Position numbers and translations under genes: made by a program
The notes under the pieces: model-generated
What the model saw: the letters and a program-made list of their open reading frames with translations, nothing else
Databases searched by the model: none
Told to the model about the DNA's origin: nothing
DNA from: Neomegalonema sp.
GTDB lineage: Bacteria; Pseudomonadota; Alphaproteobacteria; Rhodobacterales; Rhodobacteraceae
Reading direction: 5' to 3'
DNA length: 64,000 bases
Assembly: GCA_022760435.1 (NCBI GenBank)
Contig: JALEFY010000007.1
Coordinates: 124,001 to 188,000, forward strand
Shown: positions 36,280 through 45,393 of the stretch, in pieces
How the letters are laid out: every line of letters begins with the position of its first letter
How positions within the stretch are numbered: position 1 is the first letter of the stretch

Positions 36280-36298
36280 GAGATGGTCGCGCGCTCGC

Positions 36299-36493
36299 TT
36301 AATGCGCGTGCGGGGCTGCGCCCTTGGCCAGCACGAACAGGCGCCCGCAATAACCGCAGACTGCCTTGCCGTCTTCGCCCAGGGTCAGATAGACCTTCGG
36401 ATGGCCCAGAGCGCCGCCGCCACCATCACAACCCACCGTGTGGGAAGTCACCTCGATCGCCTCTTGAGCATCAATCACCGGGGTGTCTTTCAT
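36299..36493 (-). CDS. small zinc-finger (CHCC) domain protein
   Basis: 64 residues from ATG at 36493. It shows the CHCC pattern: Cys22 in VGCDGGGG, His31 in LGHPKV, then Cys46 and Cys49 in AVCGYCGRLF. This domain also occurs in NDUFS6-type complex I subunits and in stand-alone alphaproteobacterial proteins. It probably binds one zinc. Located immediately upstream of polA on the same strand. Confidence 0.9.
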   Translation of the reverse strand: MKDTPVIDAQEAIEVTSHTVGCDGGGGALGHPKVYLTLGEDGKAVCGYCGRLFVLAKGAAPHAH

Positions 36494-36628
36494 AATTCTC
36501 TCCCATTCGCTATGCGAACACAGGCGCATGATTTGCGCGAGGATAGCATTCGCCGCGCCGCGTGCAAGCCGCCCGCATGCAAGCCGACCGCGATCAAGTA
36601 AACCGCATCTAGCGGCCAGGGAACCCCA

Positions 36629-37618
36629 ATGTCCAATACCGAGTTCGCCATCGAGATCGAAGCGTTGCGCAAGACCTATGCGGCGCAGGCCGGTCAACCG
36701 GCCAAACAGGCGCTCAAGGGCGTCGATCTGCGCATCCCTGCCGGATCGATCTACGGGCTGCTCGGCCCCAATGGCGCTGGCAAATCGACGATGATCAATA
36801 TACTGGCCGGACTGGTGACCAAGACCAGCGGCTCAGTGCGCATCTGGGGCTTCGATCAGGATGTGAACCCGCGCATGGCCCGCGCCTCGATCGGGGTGGT
36901 GCCCCAGGAGCTCAATATCGATCCGTTCCTGAGCCCGCTGCAATCGCTCGAAGTGCAGGCCGGGCTCTACGGCGTGCCCAAATCGGAGCGCCACAGCCGC
37001 GCGTTGCTCGCCGCCCTGGGCCTTGCCGACAAGGCCGATGCCTATGCACGCACCCTCTCGGGCGGGATGCGCAGGCGTTTGCTGGTGGCCAAGGCGATGG
37101 TGCATTCGCCGCCGGTGCTGGTGCTCGATGAGCCGACCGCGGGCGTCGATATCGAGCTGCGCCGCCAGCTTTGGGATTTCGTGCGCGATCTCAATGCGCG
37201 CGGGGTCACGATCATCCTGACCACGCATTACCTCGAAGAAGCAGAAGAGATGTGCGACCGCATCGCCATCATCCATCAAGGTGCCTTGCGCGCCGAGGCC
37301 CCGACCGCCGAGCTGCTCGGCGCGCTCGATGGCAAGACCTTGCGGGTGGAATGCGCAGCGCCGCCGCCCGCGCTCGCACAGCTACAGGCGGCCTTGCCCC
37401 AGGCGAGCGTAAGCCAGCTTGCGGATAGCGCGATCCTCGAGGTCAGCTTTCGGCAAGGCGTGCTCGATGCGGGGGCGATCCTGCACGCCCTGCTCGGGGC
37501 GGGCGTACAGATCCATGATGTCACCACCCGTCAGGCCGATCTCGAAGATGTCTTCCTGTATCTGACCCAGGATGAAGACGCTTCCGAGGCGGCAATGGCT
37601 GTGAAGGCTGCACCGTGA
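36629..37618 (+). CDS. ABC transporter ATP-binding protein (ABC-2 export type)
   Basis: 329 residues. Walker A GPNGAGKST, signature LSGGMRRRL, Walker B VLVLDEPTAGVD and switch-region TTHYLEEAEEM are intact; the C-terminal part (ADLEDVFLYLT) matches the drug/polysaccharide exporter ATPase group. The expected ABC-2 permease is not next; instead the stop overlaps (GTGA) a membrane glycosyltransferase gene. Confidence 0.92.
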   Translation: MSNTEFAIEIEALRKTYAAQAGQPAKQALKGVDLRIPAGSIYGLLGPNGAGKSTMINILAGLVTKTSGSVRIWGFDQDVNPRMARASIGVVPQELNIDPFLSPLQSLEVQAGLYGVPKSERHSRALLAALGLADKADAYARTLSGGMRRRLLVAKAMVHSPPVLVLDEPTAGVDIELRRQLWDFVRDLNARGVTIILTTHYLEEAEEMCDRIAIIHQGALRAEAPTAELLGALDGKTLRVECAAPPPALAQLQAALPQASVSQLADSAILEVSFRQGVLDAGAILHALLGAGVQIHDVTTRQADLEDVFLYLTQDEDASEAAMAVKAAP

Positions 37619-39087
37619 GCGGGGCCAACTCCGCGGCAAGCGCGCCGAAGCGCCAAGGCAGCTCGGACCCGATGGCGCGCCTGTGGTCGCTGATCTCCGA
37701 TTGGGTGCCGCTGTTCTTCGTTTTCTATGCCGCGCTTCTGGTGGCGCTGCGCAATGGGCTCTCGCCCTATCTGGAGGCGGATGAGGCGCAATATTTCGGC
37801 GATGTCGCCTGGCAGCTTTCCTATGGCTGGGACAGCCCGCCGCTGTTTCACTGGCTCTTGCGGGCGCTTTTGGAGATCAGTTTCTGGAACTGGCCTCTGG
37901 CCCTGGCAGGGCTGAAATTCACCGCGCTGGCGACCTATTACCTGAGCCTGCACGGCGCTGCGCGGCAATTGGGCGGAGATCGCACGGGCATTCTGGCTCT
38001 GGCGGCGATCGTGGCGATGCCGCAGGTTTCATGGATGGCGGTGCATACCATGTCGAGCACCGTGCTGGCCCTGGCCTTTTCGGGCCTGTTCCTGCGCGGC
38101 GTGCTCCGACTGCGCGCATCATCGCATTGGCGAGAGGTCGGTGTGCTATCGCTCTGGGCGGCCCTCGCGGTGCTTGCTGATTTCGCTGCCCTGTTTCTGG
38201 TCGTGGCGGTGGTCGGTTTGTTGGCGGCGGGGGGGCTTTTGCCGATCCGCCTGCTCTCCAGACGCATGCTGATGGCGGTGTTGTTGTTTCTTGCGCTGAT
38301 CGCCGCCCCCTTGGCCCATGCGGCGCTGAGCATCGATCCGATCCAGCTCGGCCTGTTCAGCCGCCTCGGGATTGCCTGGAGCTGGGGCGGCGCGCTGGCC
38401 GCGAGCGCTGCGCTGGCCTGTGCGCTGTGGCTGCTGGGCTGGCTGGTTGATCGGCGCGCGATGACACAGAGCCAGCCGGGGAGCCGGATCGGCAGATGGC
38501 TGCTCCTGGCAACCGCAATCGCGCTGCTGGCCCACCTGATCTGGTTGCTTTGCCTCGGCGTGGCGGCGCCTTCGGAGCGTTCGGTGATGAGCCTGCTGGC
38601 GGCATTGCCGCTGGCGCTCGCGCTTGGCCTGCCGCTCAAGCGCCTCGCTGCCCCGCTGGTGTTGCTGGCGGCGCTGGCCTTGCTGGCGGCTCCGGTTGCT
38701 TTTTACGTGATGGTCACCCAAAGCGGGCACCGACTGCAATTTCCCTATCACGTCATCGCGGCGCAGGTCCGACGCGGCGCCGACAACCCGATGCCAATCC
38801 TCGCCACGCGCCGCGATGATCGCGCCAATCTGGTTCTGGCGCTCGACTGGCCGCAAGCGAGAACGCCGCGCGACCCGATATTCTGGGACGAAGCGCTGCT
38901 GCTTTGGCGAGGCCGCTCCAGCGCGCCGCATGTGCTGCGCCCCGATGGGTTTGGGCAGGCCGAAGCCGTGCTCACGGTTGTGGTCCCGAGCGAGCGTGAT
39001 GATGAAGCCCGGATCCTCTACAGCTTCCAACGCTTCGAGCGCCTCTCCGGCCCCTCACTCCAACGCGCCCCCCGATCAGATCGGTGA
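37615..39087 (+). CDS. membrane glycosyltransferase, PMT/ArnT-like
   Basis: 490 residues starting at GTG 37615, overlapping the ABC ATPase stop by 4 bases. About ten transmembrane helices fill the first 390 residues. The first periplasmic loop has SPYLEADEAQYFGDVAW with the acidic Asp-Glu pair and later SPPLFHWLLRAL, characteristic of polyprenyl-phosphate-dependent (PMT_2/GT83-like) enzymes. It should transfer a sugar from a lipid carrier to a lipid or protein in the periplasm. Acceptor unknown. Confidence 0.85.
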   Translation: MSGANSAASAPKRQGSSDPMARLWSLISDWVPLFFVFYAALLVALRNGLSPYLEADEAQYFGDVAWQLSYGWDSPPLFHWLLRALLEISFWNWPLALAGLKFTALATYYLSLHGAARQLGGDRTGILALAAIVAMPQVSWMAVHTMSSTVLALAFSGLFLRGVLRLRASSHWREVGVLSLWAALAVLADFAALFLVVAVVGLLAAGGLLPIRLLSRRMLMAVLLFLALIAAPLAHAALSIDPIQLGLFSRLGIAWSWGGALAASAALACALWLLGWLVDRRAMTQSQPGSRIGRWLLLATAIALLAHLIWLLCLGVAAPSERSVMSLLAALPLALALGLPLKRLAAPLVLLAALALLAAPVAFYVMVTQSGHRLQFPYHVIAAQVRRGADNPMPILATRRDDRANLVLALDWPQARTPRDPIFWDEALLLWRGRSSAPHVLRPDGFGQAEAVLTVVVPSERDDEARILYSFQRFERLSGPSLQRAPRSDR

Positions 39088-39098
39088 CACGCGCAATA

Positions 39099-39611
39099 GA
39101 GCCGCGAGCGAAGCGAGCTGGCGTGAGGCCAACACCCGAGCCCAAAGGGCGAGGCAAGCGCAACCGCGCGCCGGGCGGTCCGCCCGCCTCATCGGAGCCG
39201 TGAGCGAAGCGAACTGGCGTGAGATCGACACCGAGCCCGAAGGGCGAGGCAAGCGCGACGACGCGCCGGGCGGTCAGCCCGCCCCATCGGAGCCGTGAGC
39301 AAAGCGAACTGGCGTGAGATTGACACCGAGCCCGAAGGGCGAGGAAAGCGCGACGGCGCGCCGACCGGACAGGCCGCCCCATCGGAGCCGTGAGCAAAGC
39401 GAACTGGCGTGAGATCGACACCGAGCCCGAAGGGCGAGGCAAGCGCGACGGCGCGCCGATCACTCAGGCCGCCCCATCGGACCCGCGAACACAGTCAGCT
39501 AGCCTGAGATAGACACCGAGCCCGAAGGGCGAGGCAAGCGCGACGGCGCGCCGACCGGACAGGCCGCCCCATCGGAGCCGTGAGCAAAGCGAACTGGCGT
39601 GAGATCGAAAA
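39099..39611. repeat. tandem array of 95-bp repeats abutting tRNA-Tyr
   Basis: Units begin with GAGCCGTGAGCAAAGCGAAC at 39099 (variant), 39195, 39290, 39385, 39480 (divergent) and 39575, giving spacings of 96, 95, 95, 95 and 95 bases. Each contains CCGAGCCCGAAGGGCGAGGC, which on the minus strand is a short GCCC-TTC-GGGC hairpin, and ends in GGCCGCCCCATCG. The sixth copy is cut off at the CCA end of the tRNA-Tyr gene. Sequence matches the array at 11284-11560. Not CRISPR: units are contiguous with no unique spacers. 95 is not a multiple of three, so it is not coding. Confidence 0.92.
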
Positions 39612-39697
39612 TGGTGGAGGGGATAGGATTCGAACCTATGTAGGGTTTCCCCGACGGAGTTACAGTCCGTTGCATTTGACCGCTCTGCCACCCCTCC
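39612..39697 (-). tRNA. tRNA-Tyr (GTA)
   Basis: An 86-nt long-variable-arm tRNA, GGAGGGGTGGCAGAGCGGTC..., ending CCA. Anticodon loop CTGTAAC, anticodon GTA; acceptor GGAGGGG/CCCCTCC perfect; T arm ATAGG-TTCGAAT-CCTAT. Confidence 0.97.
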
Positions 39698-40043
39698 ACA
39701 GGGTGTGTGAGCCTTATAGTCTAAGGCTCAAACCGGATACGCGCCGCGGTTGCTGCGCATCTTCGCCTCGTCTGTGCGAAACGACCCGCCGTGCGTAGCC
39801 CAATCATTGCGGCGTTGCAAGCGCTTTTGCTCTGAGCGCTTTGATGCGGAGGCGAGGGGGCAAGGGGCGCGTGCGAGTGGGACGAGGGGCGCGCGCGAGA
39901 GGGGCGAGGGAGGCAAATGGGAGGCTCGTCATTTCGCCCGGCAGGATGTAATGAGAATGACCCAAGGTGCTTTGAGAAGTACCCTTGGAGCGCGCAGGCG
40001 ATACCGACCGCAAGCGATACCGACCTATTGACCAAGAGATCTC
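39698..40043. other. 346-base intergenic region, tRNA-Tyr to rlmB
   Basis: A divergent region that should hold promoters for tRNA-Tyr (minus) and rlmB (plus). It includes a purine-rich low-complexity tract (about 39850-39915, GAGGGGCGCGCGCGAGAGG). No gene or RNA recognised. Confidence 0.5.
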
Positions 40044-40907
40044 ATGAGCCCTGCTGACCGCCCCACGCATCGACGCCCCTCCCCTGCCCGCTCGGGTGCC
40101 TATGGACGCCCTGGCCGCGATGGGCCGAGAGGCGCGATGCGGCGCGGGGAGGGCGATGACGCGTTATGGCTGTTCGGCATTCATGCCGTGCGCGATGCGC
40201 TGGAAAACCCGGCCCGCCGCCTCAAGCGGTTGCTGCTCACCCCCAATGCGCAGCAACGCATCGCCGCGTCGGTTGAGGCAGCGATCGCCCGTTGCGGCAT
40301 CGAGGTCGAGACCCAGGATCCGCGCCGCTTTTCTGCACCGATCGATCCGGGCTCGGTTCATCAGGGCGCTGCCTTGCTCACCGAGCCTCTGGCCTGGGGA
40401 TCTCTTGAAGAGCTCTGCGCCTTGCGCGACGAGGCCGATGCGCCGCGGGTGGTGCTTCTCGACCGGGTGACCGATCCGCATAATGTCGGCGCCATCTTGC
40501 GCTCGGCCGAAGTGTTCGGCGCGCGCGCCGTAATTGCGCCGCAGCGCCATTCGGCTCCGGAAACGGGCGCTTTGGCCAAGACAGCCTCGGGCGCGCTGGA
40601 GCGCCAACCGTACCTGCGGGTGAAAAACCTCGGGGATGCGATGGAGAGCCTGCGCGCGCTTGGCTATGTGCTCATCGGATTTGACGGCGAAGCGCCGATC
40701 TCGCTGGACGCGGCCCTGCGCGAGGCGGCTGAGGCACCTTTGGCGCTGGTATTGGGCGCGGAAGGGCCGGGCATGCGCGAGAAAACCCGCGAATTGTGCG
40801 ACGCGCTCGTTAAAATCCCTGCTGCGCAGGATTTTGCCTCGCTCAATGTCTCCAACGCTGCGGCTGTTGCGCTCTACGCCACTCGCGACCCCAAGCTGGA
40901 CGCATAG
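40044..40907 (+). CDS. rlmB: 23S rRNA (guanosine-2251-2'-O)-methyltransferase RlmB
   Basis: 287 residues. A basic, disordered head (1-35) precedes a substrate-binding domain (LWLFGIHAVRDALENP) and a SpoU/TrmH knotted methyltransferase domain with LLDRVTDPHNVGAILRSAEV, VLGAEGPGMRE and IPAAQDFASLNVSNAAAVAL, the three SpoU motifs. It methylates G2251 of 23S rRNA. tRNA-Tyr divergent neighbour as in other Rhodobacterales. Confidence 0.95.
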   Translation: MSPADRPTHRRPSPARSGAYGRPGRDGPRGAMRRGEGDDALWLFGIHAVRDALENPARRLKRLLLTPNAQQRIAASVEAAIARCGIEVETQDPRRFSAPIDPGSVHQGAALLTEPLAWGSLEELCALRDEADAPRVVLLDRVTDPHNVGAILRSAEVFGARAVIAPQRHSAPETGALAKTASGALERQPYLRVKNLGDAMESLRALGYVLIGFDGEAPISLDAALREAAEAPLALVLGAEGPGMREKTRELCDALVKIPAAQDFASLNVSNAAAVALYATRDPKLDA

Positions 40908-40934
40908 CAAGAACGGCGCTGCGGGAGAAAAAGG

Positions 40935-41005
40935 CGAGAGATGCGCTGGATCGGTGCTCAGGGAGGAAAGTGGTGGGACCGGTTGAGCGCCGACGCAATC
41001 TCTCG
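40935..41005. terminator. long imperfect hairpin between convergent rlmB and ccoP
   Basis: CGAGAGATGCG (40935-40945) pairs with CGCAATCTCTCG (40994-41005) with one bulge, and GGTGCTCA (40953-40960) with TGAGCGCC (40984-40991) with one mismatch. It lies between two converging genes and may end both transcripts, but lacks a clear U-run. Confidence 0.4.
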
Positions 41006-41058
41006 CGAGACTGACCCCCGCGCGGCGGGAGCCAGAATTCTTTCATCGGATATGGGCC

Positions 41059-41922
41059 TTACTGGCCACCACCCAGACCGTGGACGTAAACGGCCAGTTC
41101 CTTGACGGTGACCTCATCCAGACGCTGCCCCCAGGCCGGCATCACACCATGCGCCGGTTCAGAGATCTGCGACTTGATGTGCTCGATATCGCCCTTGAAC
41201 AGCCAGATCGCATCGGCCAGCTTCGGCGCACCTTGGTAGATGTCGCCCTCGCCGCTTTCGCCGTGGCAGGCTTCGCAATTGTCGACATAGACTTCCTGCC
41301 CGGCCGCGGCCTTGCTGGCGTCATGCTCGAGATTGCCCAGCGAGAGCACATAATTGGCGACCTCGTCGATCTGCTCTTTCTCCAGGATTTCGCCGAAGGC
41401 GGGCATCTCGGAGTAGCGCGCATCGTCATCGGTGGTGTTGCGCACGCCATGGGTGATGGTGGTGTGGATCTCTTCGAGCGTGCCGCCCCAGAGCCAATCA
41501 TCATCATTGAGGTTCGGATAGCCGACAAAGCCTTGCGCGCCCGAGCCATGACATTGCGAGCAATTCACCGCAAAGGCTGCGGCGCCGGCGCGGGTCGCAA
41601 ACCGGTTGAGCTCTGGATCATTCTTGATCTCTTCAAGCTCGGCGGCTGCGATCTTGGTGCGCCATTCCGATTGCATCTCGGAATGCGCCGCGACGGTCTT
41701 GAGAAGCTCGTTTCGGGTCGAATAGCCCAGAACCCCTTTGGTGTGTTCGGTGATCAGCGGCCAAGCCGGATAGGCAATGCAAAAGCCGATCGAGAACAGG
41801 ATACAGGCGTAGAAGACCGACACCCACCAGCGTGGCAGCGGGTTGTTGAGTTCCTTGACCCCGTCCCATTCGTGCCCGGTCGTATAGGTACCGGTGACTT
41901 CATCAAGTTCAGGTCCGGCCAT
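41059..41922 (-). CDS. ccoP: cbb3 cytochrome oxidase subunit CcoP
   Basis: 287 residues, diheme cytochrome c subunit. One N-terminal transmembrane helix (about 32-55, WWVSVFYACILFSIGFCIAY) is followed by two heme-binding motifs, CSQCH and CEACH, in two cytochrome c domains. It passes electrons to CcoO/CcoN from soluble cytochrome c. Its start overlaps the ccoQ end by 14 bases. Confidence 0.96.
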   Translation of the reverse strand: MAGPELDEVTGTYTTGHEWDGVKELNNPLPRWWVSVFYACILFSIGFCIAYPAWPLITEHTKGVLGYSTRNELLKTVAAHSEMQSEWRTKIAAAELEEIKNDPELNRFATRAGAAAFAVNCSQCHGSGAQGFVGYPNLNDDDWLWGGTLEEIHTTITHGVRNTTDDDARYSEMPAFGEILEKEQIDEVANYVLSLGNLEHDASKAAAGQEVYVDNCEACHGESGEGDIYQGAPKLADAIWLFKGDIEHIKSQISEPAHGVMPAWGQRLDEVTVKELAVYVHGLGGGQ

Positions 41923-42094
41923 TTTGGGCCTCCTTGACAGGTTTTTCGTCGAATGGAATGGCGGCCGCTTGTGCGGCTGCCTCCTTGGCGCTCGGGCTGA
42001 ACAGCACCCGCAGCAACACTGCGAGGAAGAACAGCACCATCGCGAGCAGTCCCCAGCTATCGGCGAACTGGCGCATGATGGTATAGGTTTCCAT
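41909..42094 (-). CDS. ccoQ: cbb3 oxidase assembly subunit CcoQ
   Basis: 61 residues with one transmembrane helix (SWGLLAMVLFFLAVLLRVLF), then an Ala-rich cytoplasmic tail. Position between ccoO and ccoP and the short length identify it; CcoQ stabilises the cbb3 complex. Confidence 0.93.
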   Translation of the reverse strand: METYTIMRQFADSWGLLAMVLFFLAVLLRVLFSPSAKEAAAQAAAIPFDEKPVKEAQNGRT

Positions 42095-42107
42095 CGCTCA
42101 GCCCTCC

Positions 42108-42857
42108 CTAGCGCAGGTTGTGATCGGTGGCCGGCTCATAGGTCGAGAAATCGACCAGCGTGCCCAGCATTTGCAGATAGGCGATCATGGCATCGAGCTC
42201 GGTGACGTCCGACGGATCGCCGTCGAAGGCCCGGCCCTGAACGTTCTCGCCATAGCGTTCCAGCACCGCGTCGAAATCGGCATCGTCGCCATCCGGGTTG
42301 GCCTGCGATTTCACGTCCATCACCGCATTTTCGATCTGCTCATCGGTATAGGGAACACCGACCAGGCGGTTGGCCTTCAGATCATCGGCGATATGCGCGA
42401 AATCGAGCGGCGTGTTCTCGAGGAAGGCATAGGTCGGCATCACCGACTCAGGCACCACCGCCCGCGGATCGCGCATGTGATCGACATGCCACTCATCCGA
42501 GTAACGACCGCCCAGGCGCGCCAGATCCGGTCCGGTCCGCTTGGAGCCCCACTGAAAAGGGTGGTCGTACATCGACTCCGCTGCCAGCGAGAAGTGGCCG
42601 TAACGCTCGACCTCGTCGCGCATCGGACGCACCATCTGGCTGTGGCAGTTATAGCAGCCTTCGCGGATATAGATCTGCCGACCAGCCAGTTCGAGCGGGG
42701 TGTAGGGCCGCATGCCCTGCACCTTCTCGATGGTGTTTTCCAGATAGAAGAGCGGGGCGATCTCGACCAACCCGCCGATGCTGACCACCACAAGGGACAG
42801 CACCATGAGCAGGGTGGCGTTCTTTTCGATCCGCTCGTGTTTGTTCCAGATTGACAT
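42108..42857 (-). CDS. ccoO: cbb3 cytochrome oxidase subunit CcoO
   Basis: 249 residues, monoheme membrane-anchored cytochrome c. N-terminal helix ([19 protein letters not shown]), then [16 protein letters not shown] with CxxCH, and the [17 protein letters not shown] segment whose Met is the probable sixth ligand. Between ccoN and ccoQ, spacing 11 and 13 bases. Confidence 0.96.
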   Translation of the reverse strand: MSIWNKHERIEKNATLLMVLSLVVVSIGGLVEIAPLFYLENTIEKVQGMRPYTPLELAGRQIYIREGCYNCHSQMVRPMRDEVERYGHFSLAAESMYDHPFQWGSKRTGPDLARLGGRYSDEWHVDHMRDPRAVVPESVMPTYAFLENTPLDFAHIADDLKANRLVGVPYTDEQIENAVMDVKSQANPDGDDADFDAVLERYGENVQGRAFDGDPSDVTELDAMIAYLQMLGTLVDFSTYEPATDHNLR

Positions 42858-42868
42858 CAGTGCCTCCC

Positions 42869-44473
42869 TTATTCAGCCGCGACGGTCGATGCGGACTTGC
42901 CCGCGACCGGCTCGCGCACATCGCCGCGAATGGTGCGGATGATGTTGTAGAGCATCACCAGACCGCCCAGCAGATAGAGGGCGCCGCCGATCATGCGCAG
43001 CACATAGAACGGGTGCATCGCATCCACGGTCTCGGCGAAGGAGTAGACCAGCAGGCCCAGCTCATCCGTCTCGCGCCACATCAGGCCCTGCATGATCCCC
43101 GACACCCACATCACGGCCGCGTAGATCACGATACCGATGGTGGCGAGCCAGAAATGCACATTGACCAGCTGGATGGAGTAGAGGCGCTCACGCTTCCACA
43201 GCACCGGGGTCAGGTAGTAGAGCGCACCGAAGGTGATCATCCCCACCCAGCCCAGCGCACCCGAGTGCACGTGACCAATGGTCCAGTCGGTGTAGTGCGA
43301 CAGGCTGTTGACCGCACGGATCGACATCAGCGGACCTTCGAAGGTCGACATGCCGTAGAAGGCCACGGATGCCACCATCATCTTGATGATCGGATCGGTG
43401 CGCAGCTTGTCCCAGGCGCCCGAGAGCGTCATCAGACCGTTGATCATCCCGCCCCAGGACGGCATCCACAGCATGATCGAGAACACCATGCCAAGGGTTT
43501 GCGCCCAGTCTGGCAGCGCGGTGTAGTGCAGGTGGTGCGGACCGGCCCAGATGTAGAGGAAGATCAGCGCCCAGAAGTGCACGATCGACAGGCGGTAGGA
43601 GAACACCGGACGCTCGGCCTGCTTCGGCACGAAGTAGTACATCATGCCCAGGAAGCCCGCGGTCAGGAAGAAGCCCACGGCGTTGTGACCGTACCACCAC
43701 TGGGTCAGCGCGTCTTGCACGCCCGAGAAGGCGGAGTAGCTGGTCGAGCCGAAGATCGAGACCGGAACGGCGAGGTTGTTCACCACATGCAGCATCGCAA
43801 TGGTCACGATGAAGGCGAGGTAGAACCAGTTCGCGACATAGATATGCGGCTGGTTACGCTTGATCAGTGTGCCGAGGAAGACCGCCAGATAGGCAACCCA
43901 GACGATGGTCAGCCACAAGTCGGTATACCAGACCGGTTCGGCATATTCGCGCCCCTGGGTGCCGCCCAGCACATAGCCGGTCGCCGCCAGCAGGATCACC
44001 AGCTGGTAGCCCAGCATGACGAACCACGCCAGATGCCCGCCCCAGAGCCGCGCGCCGGTGGTCCGCTGCACGACATAGAACGAGGTCGTGATCAGCGCGG
44101 TACCGCCGAAGGCGAAGATCACCGCCGAGGTGTGCAGCGGCCGCAGGCGACCAAAGGTCAAGAACGGCTCGAGGTTGAGCTCCGGCCAGGCGAGTTGGCT
44201 CGCGACCAGAACCCCGACCGTGAAGCCGACAACGCCCCAGATGGCCGTCATCACCACGCCAAAGCGTACGACGTTCATCTGATAGCCGTCTTCGTCATCG
44301 GACATGTTGAAGATCGGACGCTCACGAAACATCGTGAGCAGGAAAGCCGCGCCGCAGATAACCGCGACGAGGACCATATGTACCGTGAATGGAACATCGC
44401 GCCCATAATTCGCCGCATATATGGCGAGGAGCGAGATGATCCCGAAACCGAGTAGCCGCGCCGCGACTGCCAT
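42869..44473 (-). CDS. ccoN: cbb3 cytochrome c oxidase catalytic subunit CcoN
   Basis: 534 residues, about 12 to 14 transmembrane helices. Heme and copper ligands are visible in [31 protein letters not shown] (first Cu-B His), the histidine pair in [10 protein letters not shown] and the heme His pair in [14 protein letters not shown]. This is the high-affinity terminal oxidase used at low oxygen. First gene of ccoNOQP; an FNR box lies 65 bases upstream. Confidence 0.97.
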   Translation of the reverse strand: MAVAARLLGFGIISLLAIYAANYGRDVPFTVHMVLVAVICGAAFLLTMFRERPIFNMSDDEDGYQMNVVRFGVVMTAIWGVVGFTVGVLVASQLAWPELNLEPFLTFGRLRPLHTSAVIFAFGGTALITTSFYVVQRTTGARLWGGHLAWFVMLGYQLVILLAATGYVLGGTQGREYAEPVWYTDLWLTIVWVAYLAVFLGTLIKRNQPHIYVANWFYLAFIVTIAMLHVVNNLAVPVSIFGSTSYSAFSGVQDALTQWWYGHNAVGFFLTAGFLGMMYYFVPKQAERPVFSYRLSIVHFWALIFLYIWAGPHHLHYTALPDWAQTLGMVFSIMLWMPSWGGMINGLMTLSGAWDKLRTDPIIKMMVASVAFYGMSTFEGPLMSIRAVNSLSHYTDWTIGHVHSGALGWVGMITFGALYYLTPVLWKRERLYSIQLVNVHFWLATIGIVIYAAVMWVSGIMQGLMWRETDELGLLVYSFAETVDAMHPFYVLRMIGGALYLLGGLVMLYNIIRTIRGDVREPVAGKSASTVAAE

Positions 44474-44537
44474 GGGACCCTCCTGGTAAAAAGGTAGAAA
44501 ACCAGCGCCTTTTTAGGGGAGGGGGTCCTGTGCGGCC

Positions 44538-44551
44538 TTGATCTGGATCAA
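44538..44551. promoter_or_regulatory. FNR/FnrL box (perfect)
   Basis: TTGATCTGGATCAA matches the FNR consensus TTGAT-N4-ATCAA exactly and is palindromic in its half-sites. Its centre is about 71 bases before the ccoN start and about 102 before the opposite gene at 44647, so one site could act on both. FNR/FnrL is the low-oxygen activator of cbb3 operons in Rhodobacterales. Confidence 0.92.
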
Positions 44552-44646
44552 CGCAAAATCGAAGGCACCTATGCTAGCCATGAGCCCATCGCAAGACCTG
44601 CCCCGAAAATTTTCAGGGCGACAAAGCTTCGGAAAAAGGGCCAGCC

Positions 44647-45282
44647 ATGGACACGAAGACCGAAACCTCGTCTACAGCCCTGCATGCCGCCAGCTCAACC
44701 GCTCCAGCCCGCGACAAGGCGCAGCTCGCCTGGCATACACCGCCGCTTAAGGTGGGATGCTGCGGCGATTGCTCAATGGAATGTCTGGACAAGAGCGCTG
44801 CGGCGCAATTGCGGTTATGCGACACGTTGGAAGAAGCCGCGGACGAATTGCCGTCCTTCTCCGCACGCCGCCTGGGCGCGTGCTCCAGTGCCTTGCGGCT
44901 GCTGGGCGAAGCGCGAGAGATCGGCCCGGTCTCGGCCGCCATGCGCCAGATCGAAAGCGCCCCGCCCGCCCTGCAAAAGCTGGAAAAAGTGCTGATCCTC
45001 ATCGCGGATGAAGCCACTCAAGACGCCGATCTGGCGCTTGAGCTCGCCGATGCGCTCGACGAAGTGATCCGGATTGGCGTCATCTTCAACCCCGATGCCC
45101 TGGGCTATCTGATGCGCCAGTTCTTCGAGAACAAGCGCCGCCACCTCTCCTGGCGTCGGGAGGCTTTCGTCTTGCCGGTGCGCGATCTGATCTCGGATGC
45201 GGATTTTTCAACCGTGATGGCCGCGATTGAGGGCTTTGATGGCGCTGGCCTGCCGATGATCCTGCACGAAGCCCATCTCTAG
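44647..45282 (+). CDS. hypothetical protein with N-terminal Cys cluster, divergent from ccoN
   Basis: 211 residues. A disordered head (1-30) precedes KVGCCGDCSMECLDK (Cys38, 39, 42, 46), a possible metal or iron-sulfur site, then an all-helical remainder with regular heptad-like Leu. I recognise no family. It shares the ccoN control region containing the FNR box, so it could be a low-oxygen-induced protein. The name or function cannot be given. Confidence 0.75.
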   Translation: MDTKTETSSTALHAASSTAPARDKAQLAWHTPPLKVGCCGDCSMECLDKSAAAQLRLCDTLEEAADELPSFSARRLGACSSALRLLGEAREIGPVSAAMRQIESAPPALQKLEKVLILIADEATQDADLALELADALDEVIRIGVIFNPDALGYLMRQFFENKRRHLSWRREAFVLPVRDLISDADFSTVMAAIEGFDGAGLPMILHEAHL

Positions 45283-45393
45283 GTCAGGAAGAACGCCGCT
45301 CGGCACGAATTGCGCTCGATCTGCACAAGCCTGACCTGAACGCGGCGCGCAATGCGCGCAAGCTCCGGATGATCTGGACATCTGGAGTGAGCG

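Noticed and set aside
39099-39611. CRISPR-like array
   Set aside because: Units are contiguous at 95 bases with no unique spacers, no cas genes are near, and the repeat is not palindromic at its ends.
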